This document shows positions 1 through 7,871 of a DNA stretch of 64,000 bases, in pieces; the stretch's first letter is position 1; the number at the start of each line of letters is the position of its first letter. Source of the DNA: Ensifer adhaerens (GTDB taxonomy: Bacteria > Pseudomonadota > Alphaproteobacteria > Rhizobiales > Rhizobiaceae); assembly GCF_002940685.1 (NCBI RefSeq), contig NZ_PNFP01000008.1, positions 62,001-126,000 of the forward strand, given 5' to 3'. The position numbers and the translations under genes are program-made. A model generated the notes under the pieces. That model had not been told where the DNA came from. It saw only the letters and a list, made by a program, of their open reading frames with translations, and made no database searches.

Positions 1-766
1 CCTTGCCGCGGGCGGCGTCCTTGCCGGTGGCCTTGCCCATGGTCTCAGCGTCGGCGGTCAGGTCGAGCAGGTCGTCGGCGAGCTGGAAGGCGAGGCCGAT
101 CTTTTCGCCGAAGGCGCGAAGCTGCGCGCGATCGTCCTTTGAGGCGCCGGCGACGATGGCGCCGGCCTCGCAGGCGAAACGGATGAGCGCGCCCGTTTTC
201 ATCGCCTGCAGCGTGACGATCCCGGCCTCGTCGGGGGCCGACTTTTCCGCGGCCAGATCGAGCGCCTGTCCGCCGGCCATGCCGCCGTGACCGGCAGCGC
301 GTCCAAGGGCCAGAACCAGCTCCACCTTCTGCGCATCCGAAAGCGATGTCTCGGGAGCAGCGATAATGTCGAAAGCGAAGGTCAGCAGGCTGTCGCCGGC
401 GAGGATCGCCGTCGCCTCGTCGAAGGCCTTGTGCACGGTCGGCTGGCCGCGGCGCATATCGTCGTCGTCCATGGCCGGAAGGTCGTCATGGACGAGCGAA
501 TAGCAATGCACGCATTCGAGTGCTGCGCCGACGCGCAAGGCGGCATCGCCGTCGCCGCCGAGCAGATCGGCGCATTCGATCACCAGGAAGGGCCGCAAGC
601 GCTTGCCGCCGTTCAGCACGCCGTGCCGCATGGCGGCGAGCAGGTTTGCCGGCCGGGCGATCTCGCCCTCTTCCATCGTCGAGCCGAGCAGACGCTCGAG
701 CAGAGCTCCGACGGCGCGGGTATTGCTGGCGAGGCGGCGGGTAAAGGGCGATGGTTCCTGGCTCAT
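1..766 (-). CDS. ispA: Farnesyl/polyprenyl diphosphate synthase (partial, 3' end outside window)
   Basis: Cytosolic trans-prenyltransferase that condenses IPP with allylic diphosphates to make farnesyl-type diphosphates for quinones and carriers. 255 codons are visible, read leftward from an ATG at 766 (MSQEPSPFTRRLA). The first aspartate-rich motif DDLPAMDDDD is at about residues 94-103, followed by the RRGQPT element. The second motif DDLLD is at about 231-235. GGKRLRP near the N-terminus is also typical. The C-terminal roughly 45 residues lie outside the window. Divergent from mtgA across 145 bp. The family is certain; the exact chain length of the product is inferred. Confidence 0.93.
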   Translation of the reverse strand, partial: MSQEPSPFTRRLASNTRAVGALLERLLGSTMEEGEIARPANLLAAMRHGVLNGGKRLRPFLVIECADLLGGDGDAALRVGAALECVHCYSLVHDDLPAMDDDDMRRGQPTVHKAFDEATAILAGDSLLTFAFDIIAAPETSLSDAQKVELVLALGRAAGHGGMAGGQALDLAAEKSAPDEAGIVTLQAMKTGALIRFACEAGAIVAGASKDDRAQLRAFGEKIGLAFQLADDLLDLTADAETMGKATGKDAARGK

Positions 767-911
767 GCGCGCTCTTTGGCATGGGCGAAGAGGGCTTTCA
801 ACGGGGATTCGTGTCGCAGCCGCGCGCTTTCCCTGGGACAGCCTGCTGCGCGCCTTGCCTTTTGCCATAAAGCCCGTTCAACTCTGCCTGCGCATGCACT
901 AAGAGAAGCGG

Positions 912-1685
912 ATGGACAGCGAGGTGAACAGTCAGGCCGCGAACGTCGTTCCGGAAGCGTGCGAGGAGGGCGAAGTGCCTTCCAGTCGCTGGTCTTCGCT
1001 TCGCCGGACATTGCGCACGCGACGTCGCCAGATCGTCCTGGCCCTCCTGGGTCTCATCGCCCTGCCCTATGTCCTCATCGTTCTCTATCTCGTCGAGTTC
1101 ATCCACCCCGTCTCGACGCTGATGCTGCGCGACCTCGTGCTTCTGCGCGGCTATGACCGGCAATGGGTGGAATTCGAGAACATCGCCCCGGTCCTGGTGC
1201 AGTCGGTGATGATGTCGGAGGATGGCCAGTTCTGCGCCCATGACGGCGTCGACTGGGGGCAGATGCGCGGTGTCGTCGAGGATGCGCTCGAAGGGGAATC
1301 GACCCGCGGCGCCAGCACCATTCCGATGCAGACGGTCAAGAACCTCTACCTCTGGAACGGCCGTTCGTTCCTGCGCAAGGGCATGGAACTGCCTCTGGCG
1401 GTGGCCGCCGATTTCGTCTGGAGCAAGCGTCGGATGATGGAGATCTACCTGAACGTCGCCGAATGGGGCGACGGGATCTACGGTATCGAGGCCGCCGCCC
1501 GCCATCATTTCGGCGTTTCCGCGGCCAAGCTGTCGCGGCGTCAGGCAGCCTTGCTTGCGGTGTCCCTGCCCAATCCGAAGGAACGCAACGCCGGCAAACC
1601 CGGCCGTGGGCTCAAGCGTCTTGCAAACCTGATCGAACGCCGCGCCAGCCGCTCCGGCGGTTACATCACCTGCCTTTATAACTAG
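912..1685 (+). CDS. mtgA: Monofunctional biosynthetic peptidoglycan transglycosylase
   Basis: Inner-membrane GT51 enzyme that polymerises lipid II into glycan strands. 257 residues: a basic cytoplasmic N-terminus, one membrane segment at about 41-62, then the GT51 domain. The catalytic motif [13 protein letters not shown] starts at residue 102, making E103 the likely catalytic glutamate. [17 protein letters not shown] and the [15 protein letters not shown] block follow. There is no transpeptidase domain, so it is the monofunctional type. The length is normal for alphaproteobacterial MtgA. It stands alone, divergent from ispA. Confidence 0.95.
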   Translation: MDSEVNSQAANVVPEACEEGEVPSSRWSSLRRTLRTRRRQIVLALLGLIALPYVLIVLYLVEFIHPVSTLMLRDLVLLRGYDRQWVEFENIAPVLVQSVMMSEDGQFCAHDGVDWGQMRGVVEDALEGESTRGASTIPMQTVKNLYLWNGRSFLRKGMELPLAVAADFVWSKRRMMEIYLNVAEWGDGIYGIEAAARHHFGVSAAKLSRRQAALLAVSLPNPKERNAGKPGRGLKRLANLIERRASRSGGYITCLYN

Positions 1686-1788
1686 GATCAGACCTTTTCA
1701 TTGGATGCGCTCGCCGGGCGATGTCATGCTCGCGTAGTAGAGTTCTGCCATCTGGGCCTCTCTCAACCTGGAAGGCCCGATTGCTCCC

Positions 1789-2523
1789 ATGACCCTGGTA
1801 TCCCCTTCGCTTCTCGCCTTTGGCCGCAGCGCCAACGATGCTCCGCCGCGACATCTCCGAACGCGCTACAACACCGATGGCCGCTTCCTGCCGGAACCGG
1901 GCAACACGGTCGTGTCTCACGTTACCGCCGGAACGCCGTCCGAGGTGGCTGTCCTTGCGGTGCGCGAACGATTGATGGCGATGCCCGAGGCGGGGCAATT
2001 CGCCTTTACCGCGCCCTCCAGCCTGCACATGACGATCTTCCAGGGTATCATCGAATATCGCCGCAAACTCCCGTACTGGCCAGCTGACATGCCGCTCGAC
2101 ACATCGATCGACGCGATGACCGAGCATTACCGCGAACGGCTGAAGCATTTTGCACCGCTGCAGCCGTTCCTGGCGCGGGTGACCGAGATCACCCCGACCG
2201 GCCTCGCGCTCGAAGGCGACGGTGCGGCCGATCGCGCGTGCCTCAGGGCGTGGCGCGATGCTTTCGCCGACGCCTTCGGCTATCGCCACCCGGACCATGA
2301 AAACTACGCATTCCACATCACCTATGCTTACCCCGTCGACTGGCTCGCCGACGCGGCGCTGCCGCGCTGGCAGAGGATGCTGGACGAACAGCTTGCCTAC
2401 CTCACGGAGCGGGCGCCGGTGATCGAACTCGATCCGCCGGCCTTCTGTTCCTTCGAGGACATGAACCATTTCGAGGAACTGATCGTTTTCTCGGAGAAAT
2501 CAGCCATCAAGGAACAGAAATGA
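1789..2523 (+). CDS. DUF1868 / 2H-phosphoesterase-like protein
   Basis: 244 residues. Two HxT-type motifs (LHMTIF near residue 80 and FHITYAY near 180) mark the two-histidine phosphoesterase fold found in DUF1868 proteins. Members of that superfamily act on cyclic phosphodiesters or RNA ends, but the substrate of this branch is not known to me. No signal peptide or membrane segment is seen, so it is probably cytosolic. The stop codon overlaps the ATG of the following glutathione transferase gene by four bases, so the two are probably cotranscribed and translationally coupled. Confidence 0.75.
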   Translation: MTLVSPSLLAFGRSANDAPPRHLRTRYNTDGRFLPEPGNTVVSHVTAGTPSEVAVLAVRERLMAMPEAGQFAFTAPSSLHMTIFQGIIEYRRKLPYWPADMPLDTSIDAMTEHYRERLKHFAPLQPFLARVTEITPTGLALEGDGAADRACLRAWRDAFADAFGYRHPDHENYAFHITYAYPVDWLADAALPRWQRMLDEQLAYLTERAPVIELDPPAFCSFEDMNHFEELIVFSEKSAIKEQK

Positions 2524-3167
2524 CCGGACTTACCCTTTACGTCGGCAACAAGAACTATTCGTCCTGGTCGATGCGGCCGTGGATGGCGATGACGGCCGCC
2601 GGCATCGATTTTACGGACGTGGTCATTCCGTTCGATTTCGCCGCCGGCAACCCGGAGATTCGGGCGATCTCGCCGACCGGGAAGGTGCCGCTGCTGCGCC
2701 ATGGCGACCTGCTCGTGTGGGAGTCGCTTGCGATCATCGAATACGTCTCCGAGCTCTTTCCCGATGCCGGTCTGTGGCCGGCGGACCGTCAGGCCCGCGC
2801 CCGGGCGCGCAGCTATTCGATGGAAATGCTCTCGGGCTTTCGGGCGCTGCGTGGCGCCTGCCCGATGAACATTCGCCGTCCGAAAAAGGCACTCGACGTG
2901 ACTGCGGACGTTCGCGCCGACGTCGCCCGTATCGAAGAGATCTGGAAGGAGGCGCTCGCCCGATCCGGCGGCCCGCTCCTCTTCGGCGCCTTCAGCGCGG
3001 CCGATGCGATGTACGCTCCTGTGGTCAACCGCTTCGACGCCTATGATCTCGTTGCGGATCCAGAAACGCTCGGTTACATGAAGCGCATGAAGGCACATCC
3101 GGCTTTCCTCAAATGGGAAGAGGCCGCCCGCGCCGAGCCCTGGGTCGTTGCTGAAGACGAGGTCTGA
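2520..3167 (+). CDS. Glutathione S-transferase family protein
   Basis: 215 residues with an N-terminal thioredoxin-like GST domain (LTLYVGNKNYSSWSMRPW) and an all-helical C-terminal domain. The SSWSMRPW stretch places the catalytic serine/tyrosine near residues 13-16. ISPTGKVPLL and WESLAIIEYV correspond to the conserved cis-proline and glutathione-binding segments. It resembles the family often annotated as maleylacetoacetate isomerase-like or YfcF-like, but the substrate cannot be assigned. ATGA overlap with the upstream 2H-phosphoesterase-like gene. Confidence 0.88.
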   Translation: MTGLTLYVGNKNYSSWSMRPWMAMTAAGIDFTDVVIPFDFAAGNPEIRAISPTGKVPLLRHGDLLVWESLAIIEYVSELFPDAGLWPADRQARARARSYSMEMLSGFRALRGACPMNIRRPKKALDVTADVRADVARIEEIWKEALARSGGPLLFGAFSAADAMYAPVVNRFDAYDLVADPETLGYMKRMKAHPAFLKWEEAARAEPWVVAEDEV

Positions 3168-3312
3168 AAAGGTCGAGTCGAAAAATTGGCCGTGGGGACT
3201 GGTCAAACAGCAGTTGGCCATGTATAAGCGCGCCAAATTTCCGTGATTGACATCTGTTTGACACGGCCATTTCGGCTGCTGAACAGTGTTTGCCCGATAA
3301 GTGGAGAATGAA

Positions 3313-3498
3313 ATGGCTGTACCTAAAAGAAAAACGAGCCCGTCCAAGCGTGGCATGCGCCGTTCGGCTGACGCTCTGAAGACCCCGACCTACGTCGAAG
3401 ACAAGAACTCCGGCGAACTGCGTCGCCCGCACCACATCGACCTGAAGACCGGCATGTATCGCGGCCGTCAGGTTCTGACCCCGAAGGAAAACGCATAA
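3313..3498 (+). CDS. rpmF: 50S ribosomal protein L32
   Basis: 61 residues beginning [17 protein letters not shown], the diagnostic L32 N-terminus. The reading frame extends 12 bases upstream to a GTG, but the ATG at 3313 gives the conserved start and is preferred. It has no cysteines, so this is the zinc-free form of L32. A strong hairpin terminator follows within 30 bases, and the gene appears monocistronic. Confidence 0.97.
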   Translation: MAVPKRKTSPSKRGMRRSADALKTPTYVEDKNSGELRRPHHIDLKTGMYRGRQVLTPKENA

Positions 3499-3523
3499 GC
3501 GTTTCCATTCGTGGACGATTTAC

Positions 3524-3554
3524 AAAGGGCTGGCTCTGCCGGCCCTTTTGTTTT
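3524..3554 (+). terminator. Intrinsic terminator of rpmF
   Basis: AAAGGGC and GGC pair with GCC and GCCCTTT around a short loop, followed by TTTTGTTTT. It lies 26 bases after the rpmF stop. Confidence 0.8.
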
Positions 3555-3638
3555 GCATCTGACATGATCTTGCTGGGGCGCCATGCTATCGCTGGAACCT
3601 CATGCGAAGACACGGCATGACGTGGTCAAGGAGTTCCG

Positions 3639-4040
3639 ATGCTTGCTGCCATACCGCTGCTGATCCTGCCTTTTGCCATCTACAATCTCGCGATGATCGG
3701 AATGTTTGGCGGCCTCGCCGGCCTGAACGCCGATATGGTGTCGCTCTCCATGCTGTCAGGCGCCACATGGACGATGCGCTTCGGCGACCTTCTGATCGTC
3801 GGCGCCCTGCTGCTGCTCTTCGTCGAACTGTTGAAGGCGACGCGCACGAGCAGCCGCGCGCTGATGGACCATCTGCTGTCGATGATCCTGTTCATCGTCT
3901 TCCTGATCGAGTTCCTGCTTTTGGCGCCGGCGGCAACCCAGCTCTTCTTCATCCTGATGACCATCAGCTTCATCGACGTCATCGCCGGCTTTGCCGTGTC
4001 GATGCGCTCGGCCGGCCGGGACGTGTCTATCGGCCTCTAG
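3639..4040 (+). CDS. Small integral membrane protein, unknown function
   Basis: 133 residues, almost entirely hydrophobic, with about four predicted membrane helices (near residues 3-25, 45-66, 78-96 and 98-118). An AAGGAG ribosome binding site sits just upstream of the ATG. No family-specific motif is recognised. It stands alone between rpmF and phaR, which reads convergently. Similar short four-helix proteins are common in rhizobial genomes, but I can assign no function. Confidence 0.72.
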   Translation: MLAAIPLLILPFAIYNLAMIGMFGGLAGLNADMVSLSMLSGATWTMRFGDLLIVGALLLLFVELLKATRTSSRALMDHLLSMILFIVFLIEFLLLAPAATQLFFILMTISFIDVIAGFAVSMRSAGRDVSIGL

Positions 4041-4136
4041 GGGCAGACGGTTCGGGGCGCGTCGCCCCGATTTCCGCGATCGCTGTTTCAGGTGAGGTGA
4101 AGGCAGGAAGCCATTCTCCCTGCCTGGTGGCCCTGC

Positions 4137-4715
4137 TCAGCCGAGATTGTCGAGCTTGGTCTGGAGCGCGCGCAGCTGCTCCTTCAGTTCGTCGATATCC
4201 TTCGCCTCGGCCTTCTTGGTTTCCTTCACCGGCGGGGCGGTGATGAAGGGCGAAAACATCTGCATCGCCTGATGGAACATCTCGGTGTTGCGGCGTACCT
4301 GCTCTTCGACAAGTTGCAGCGGAACCTGCAGATTCTTGCCGAGCGGCGTGTCGCCGAAGGCCTTGTTGATCTGTTCGCGCATCTGCGATTGCTGCTCGGT
4401 GAAAGCCTGCATCGAGTGCTCGAGATAGCTCGGCACGACCATCTGCATCTGGTCGCCATAGAAGGAGATCAGCTGGCGCAGGAAGGAGATCGGCAGCAGC
4501 GTGTTGCCGGTCTTGGATTCCTGCTCGAAGATGATCTGCGTCAGCACGGAATGGGTGATGTCCTCGCCGGATTTCGCATCCTGAACGACGAAGTCTTCGC
4601 CCTTCTTCACCATCACGGCCAGGTCGTCGAGCGTGACATAGGTGCTGGTCCCGGTGTTGTAGAGCCGCCGGTTCGCATATTTCTTGATAACGATCTGGCC
4701 TTCGTGCTTCGCCAT
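4137..4715 (-). CDS. phaR: Polyhydroxyalkanoate synthesis repressor PhaR (AniA)
   Basis: 192 residues. The N-terminal PHB/PHA accumulation regulator DNA-binding domain ([26 protein letters not shown], residues 8-33) is followed by the second PHB-accumulation domain and a hydrophilic coiled tail ([20 protein letters not shown]). Family members bind PHB granules and repress phasin and PHB genes until polymer titrates them away. In Sinorhizobium the homologue AniA affects carbon flow and exopolysaccharide. Divergent from phbA across 223 bp that contains several TTGCG repeats. Confidence 0.95.
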   Translation of the reverse strand: MAKHEGQIVIKKYANRRLYNTGTSTYVTLDDLAVMVKKGEDFVVQDAKSGEDITHSVLTQIIFEQESKTGNTLLPISFLRQLISFYGDQMQMVVPSYLEHSMQAFTEQQSQMREQINKAFGDTPLGKNLQVPLQLVEEQVRRNTEMFHQAMQMFSPFITAPPVKETKKAEAKDIDELKEQLRALQTKLDNLG

Positions 4716-4801
4716 CAGGGTCTCCTCTCCCCCATCATCCCGTCTTTATTGCGTTTTTCAGAGTATCCGCAAAAGAGCGCCGCTGACAATGTCTTTGTGC
4801 G

Positions 4802-4883
4802 TTGCGGCGACGCAAGTGCGAAATCTTGCGGTTGCGTCTCAGGTGACGCTTTTGTGGCACTGCATCAAGGCGTTTGACTTGCG
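4802..4883. promoter_or_regulatory. Cluster of TTGCG/CGCAA repeats between phaR and phbA
   Basis: TTGCG occurs at 4802, 4826, 4832 and 4879, and CGCAA at 4811 forms an inverted pair with the first copy (TTGCG-GCGA-CGCAA). The block lies in the divergent phaR-phbA promoter region. PhaR family operators described elsewhere are TGC-rich inverted sequences, so this is a plausible autoregulatory operator. That is inferred from position and symmetry only. Confidence 0.4.
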
Positions 4884-4938
4884 TCGCGCGCTTTGCCAGT
4901 CTGCCTGCATTAGGCACGAAAAACTGAGGAAACGTCCC

Positions 4939-6120
4939 ATGAGCAATCCCTCCATCGTGATCGCCAGCGCCGGCCGCACCGCGGTCGGATCCTTCAACGG
5001 TGCCTTTGGCAACACGCCGGCGCACGAACTGGGCGCCGCCGTCATCAAGGGCGTGCTCGAGCGCGCAGGCGTCGAAGCAGGCGAGGTCGACGAGGTTATC
5101 CTCGGCCAGGTGCTGCAGGCCGGCGAAGGCCAGAACCCGGCGCGCCAGGCGGCCATGAAAGCCGGCGTTCCTCAGGAAAAGACCGCCTGGGGCATGAACC
5201 AGCTCTGCGGCTCGGGTCTTCGTGCCGTCGCGCTCGGCATGCAGCAGATTGCAACCGGTGATGCTGAAATCATCGTCGCCGGCGGCATGGAATCCATGTC
5301 GATGGCGCCGCATTGCTCGCATCTTCGCGGCGGCGTGAAGATGGGCGACTTCAAGATGATCGACACGATGATCAAGGACGGCCTGACCGACGCCTTCTAC
5401 GGCTATCACATGGGCATCACCGCCGAAAATGTCGCCCGCCAGTGGCAGCTCAGCCGCGAGGAGCAGGATGCGTTTGCGCTTGCCTCGCAGAACAAGGCCG
5501 AGGCAGCACAGAAGGCCGGGCGCTTCGTCGACGAGATCATTCCCTTCATCGTCAAGGGCCGCAAGGGCGACGTCACCGTCGACCAGGACGAATATATCCG
5601 CCACGGTGCAACGCTCGACCAGATGACCAAGCTGCGTCCCGCCTTCGACAAGGAAGGCACGGTCACCGCCGGCAACGCCTCCGGCCTCAATGACGGCGCC
5701 GCCGCAACGCTGCTGATGACCGAGGCACAGGCCTCCAAGCGCGGCATCCAGCCGCTCGCCCGCATCGTGTCCTGGGCAACCGCCGGCGTCGATCCGCAGG
5801 TCATGGGCACTGGCCCGATCCCGGCATCGCGAAAGGCGCTGGCAAGAGCCGGCTGGGCGATCGGCGACGTCGAACTGGTGGAAGCCAACGAGGCCTTCGC
5901 CGCCCAGGCCTGCGCCGTCAACAAGGATCTCGGCTGGGATCCGTCGATCGTCAACGTCAACGGCGGCGCGATCGCCATCGGCCACCCGATCGGCGCCTCC
6001 GGCGCCCGCGTGCTCAACACGCTGCTCTTCGAGATGAAGCGCCGGGGCGTTTCCAAGGGGCTCGCAACGCTTTGCATCGGCGGCGGCATGGGCGTCGCCA
6101 TGTGCGTCGAACGGCTCTGA
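4939..6120 (+). CDS. phbA: Acetyl-CoA C-acetyltransferase (beta-ketothiolase)
   Basis: 393 residues, the normal length of PhbA thiolases. It condenses two acetyl-CoA to acetoacetyl-CoA, the first step of polyhydroxybutyrate synthesis. The nucleophile is C90 in [10 protein letters not shown]. The second cysteine, C379, is in TLCIGGGMG, and [17 protein letters not shown] carries the active-site histidine. The open frame runs further upstream, but the ATG at 4939 gives the family start ([14 protein letters not shown]). First gene of a three-gene run with a small exported protein and phbB. Confidence 0.96.
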   Translation: MSNPSIVIASAGRTAVGSFNGAFGNTPAHELGAAVIKGVLERAGVEAGEVDEVILGQVLQAGEGQNPARQAAMKAGVPQEKTAWGMNQLCGSGLRAVALGMQQIATGDAEIIVAGGMESMSMAPHCSHLRGGVKMGDFKMIDTMIKDGLTDAFYGYHMGITAENVARQWQLSREEQDAFALASQNKAEAAQKAGRFVDEIIPFIVKGRKGDVTVDQDEYIRHGATLDQMTKLRPAFDKEGTVTAGNASGLNDGAAATLLMTEAQASKRGIQPLARIVSWATAGVDPQVMGTGPIPASRKALARAGWAIGDVELVEANEAFAAQACAVNKDLGWDPSIVNVNGGAIAIGHPIGASGARVLNTLLFEMKRRGVSKGLATLCIGGGMGVAMCVERL

Positions 6121-6133
6121 TCGGTCTGGCGGC

Positions 6134-6493
6134 ATGAACAGCGCCAGATGGGTTCCGTTTTCCCTGCTTCTGGCCGGTTCGCCGATCGTTTCCGCGCATG
6201 CCAATCCCGCACCTCTCGACGAGGTGCGGCTGGCTCAGTGCATGCTGGAAAATACGACTTCCGACGAGGAGAGCGTTTTCAAGGACGTGATGGTCGCGGC
6301 CTTGAGAGATGACAACGACGCGCTGAAGGTGTCGCTGGACCAACTCTCCACAGTGATGATGGATCTCGCTCTGACGAAGTGCGAGGTGGCTCTGTCCGCG
6401 CTTGCGACGCCGCAGTTTCAAACGGCCGCCGGGCTCTACGGACAACAGGTCGGCGAAAAGCTGATGAAGAAGGCATTCGAAAAACTGAACTGA
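6134..6493 (+). CDS. Small exported protein of unknown function between phbA and phbB
   Basis: 119 residues. It has a probable signal peptide (MNSARWVPFSLLLAGSPIVSAHA), then a helical, acidic mature part with two cysteines (QCMLEN and TKCEVAL) that could form a disulfide in the periplasm. It starts 13 bases after the phbA stop and ends 17 bases before the phbB ATG, so it lies inside the PHB operon. I recognise no domain. A periplasmic protein is odd in a cytosolic polymer pathway; its role is unknown. Confidence 0.68.
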   Translation: MNSARWVPFSLLLAGSPIVSAHANPAPLDEVRLAQCMLENTTSDEESVFKDVMVAALRDDNDALKVSLDQLSTVMMDLALTKCEVALSALATPQFQTAAGLYGQQVGEKLMKKAFEKLN

Positions 6494-6510
6494 TCAAGTG
6501 GGAGGCGCAT

Positions 6511-7236
6511 ATGAGCAGGGTAGCATTGGTCACGGGTGGGTCGCGCGGCATTGGTGCTGCAATTTCCATCGCACTCAAGAATGCCGGCTACAGGGTGGCT
6601 GCCAACTATGCCGGCAATGACGAGAAGGCGCAGGCCTTCAAGCAGGAAACCGGCATCCCGGTCTACAAGTGGGACGTCTCCAGCTACCAGGCCTGTGCCG
6701 AAGGCATCGCCAAGGTCGAGGCGGATCTCGGACCGGTCGAGGTGCTCGTCAACAATGCCGGCATCACCCGCGACGCGATGTTTCACAAGATGACGCCGGA
6801 GCAGTGGGGCGAGGTGATCGGCACCAACCTGACCGGTCTCTTCAACATGACGCATCCGCTGTGGTCGGCCATGCGCGACCGCGGCTTCGGCCGCGTCATC
6901 AACATCTCGTCGATCAACGGCCAGAAGGGCCAGATGGGCCAGGCCAACTATTCGGCGGCCAAGGCCGGCGATCTCGGCTTCACCAAGGCGCTTGCCCAGG
7001 AAGGGGCCGCCAAGGGCATCACGGTCAACGCCATCTGCCCGGGTTACATCGGCACGGAGATGGTGCGGGCGGTGCCGGAGAAGGTGCTCAACGAGCGCAT
7101 CATCCCGCAGATCCCGGTCGGCCGGCTCGGCGAGCCGGAGGAAATCGCGCGTTGCGTGGTGTTCCTCGCGTCCGACGACGCCGGCTTCATCACCGGTTCC
7201 ACGATTTCGGCCAATGGCGGACAGTTTTTCGTCTGA
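6511..7236 (+). CDS. phbB: Acetoacetyl-CoA reductase (NADPH)
   Basis: 241 residues, the usual PhbB length. Short-chain dehydrogenase/reductase that reduces acetoacetyl-CoA to (R)-3-hydroxybutyryl-CoA for PHB. The Rossmann motif TGGSRGIG is at residues 8-15, NNAG at 81-84, catalytic serine in NISS about 131-134, and YxxxK as Y147 and K151. The ATG at 6511 is chosen because it gives the conserved MSRVALVTGG start and has GGGAGG seven bases upstream. The PHA synthase gene is not in this window. Confidence 0.96.
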   Translation: MSRVALVTGGSRGIGAAISIALKNAGYRVAANYAGNDEKAQAFKQETGIPVYKWDVSSYQACAEGIAKVEADLGPVEVLVNNAGITRDAMFHKMTPEQWGEVIGTNLTGLFNMTHPLWSAMRDRGFGRVINISSINGQKGQMGQANYSAAKAGDLGFTKALAQEGAAKGITVNAICPGYIGTEMVRAVPEKVLNERIIPQIPVGRLGEPEEIARCVVFLASDDAGFITGSTISANGGQFFV

Positions 7237-7262
7237 GCATCAGGTGCGCAAAACGCTTGCGG

Positions 7263-7288
7263 ACGGCGCCTTTCGAGGCGCCGTTTTC
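7263..7288 (+). terminator. Intrinsic terminator after phbB
   Basis: A perfect 8-bp stem, ACGGCGCC/GGCGCCGT, with loop TTTCGA is followed by TTTC. It lies 26 bases after the phbB stop. Confidence 0.75.
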
Positions 7289-7393
7289 ATGTGTGGAGCG
7301 GCGCGCGGCTCCTGCACGAAATCCTGAAGTTGCGCTGGCGCCTCCGTTTCCGGATTGCGGCGTAGACACTATATCTTGTGGAGAACAAAGCTG

Positions 7394-7728
7394 GAATCAC
7401 GCTCGGCCTGCGAGTCGCCGCCGCATGTTCCCGCATTGGTCGCGGCGCCGGAGTGCGATTCTCATTCTCTTCATCAGGTGAATCCCTGACGAAAATCGTT
7501 AAAAATTTTCCAGGCTTTCCAGAGTCTTGGATTCCGAATCCTTGGGGTTATCCGCCGACAAAACCGTCGCTGTTGATGCGGCTTCCGGGGCGCTCTGTGC
7601 GGATTCACCACCGGATTCAGCATGTGGTGCCACCTTCGGTGTTGAAATCTATATGTAGTCGTGAACATACAGTGAATCGCAGCGAGTCTTCGATTCGTCG
7701 CCGATTCGTTCCACGGCTGTTCCGAATC
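7394..7728. other. Dense cluster of 14 GANTC (CcrM-type methylation) sites in non-coding DNA
   Basis: GANTC begins at 7394, 7412, 7457, 7480, 7522, 7530, 7536, 7602, 7614, 7674, 7684, 7692, 7703 and 7724. At this base composition about one site per 290 bp is expected. The stretch also contains an AT-rich inverted repeat, GAAAAT-8-ATTTTC at 7491-7510, and two sequences near the DnaA box: TGTGGAGAA at 7377 (one mismatch to TGTGGATAA) and TTATCCGCC at 7548 (two mismatches). The whole gap from the phbB terminator to 7871 holds no convincing gene. The function is not known. Alphaproteobacteria methylate GANTC with CcrM in a cell-cycle-dependent way. Confidence 0.75.
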
Positions 7729-7871
7729 CCGATCGTGCCAACCACAACAGGTGGTGCAAGGGATTGAGAGCGCCGCCGAGAAGTTTTAGTTGTCTGCGCC
7801 CCTTGCGTTTGGCTCGGTGCGTGGGCATGTGTTTGCCGCCAGCGTTCAAATGACGCTGCCGTAATTTCTGA

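Noticed and set aside
3247-3263. Two TTGACA sequences ahead of rpmF as a promoter
   Set aside because: No matching -10 box at the right spacing could be found.
7378-7767. 129-codon open frame across the GANTC-rich region
   Set aside because: GTG start without a good ribosome binding site, Ser/Arg/Pro-rich product without recognisable family, and the region is better explained as non-coding regulatory DNA.
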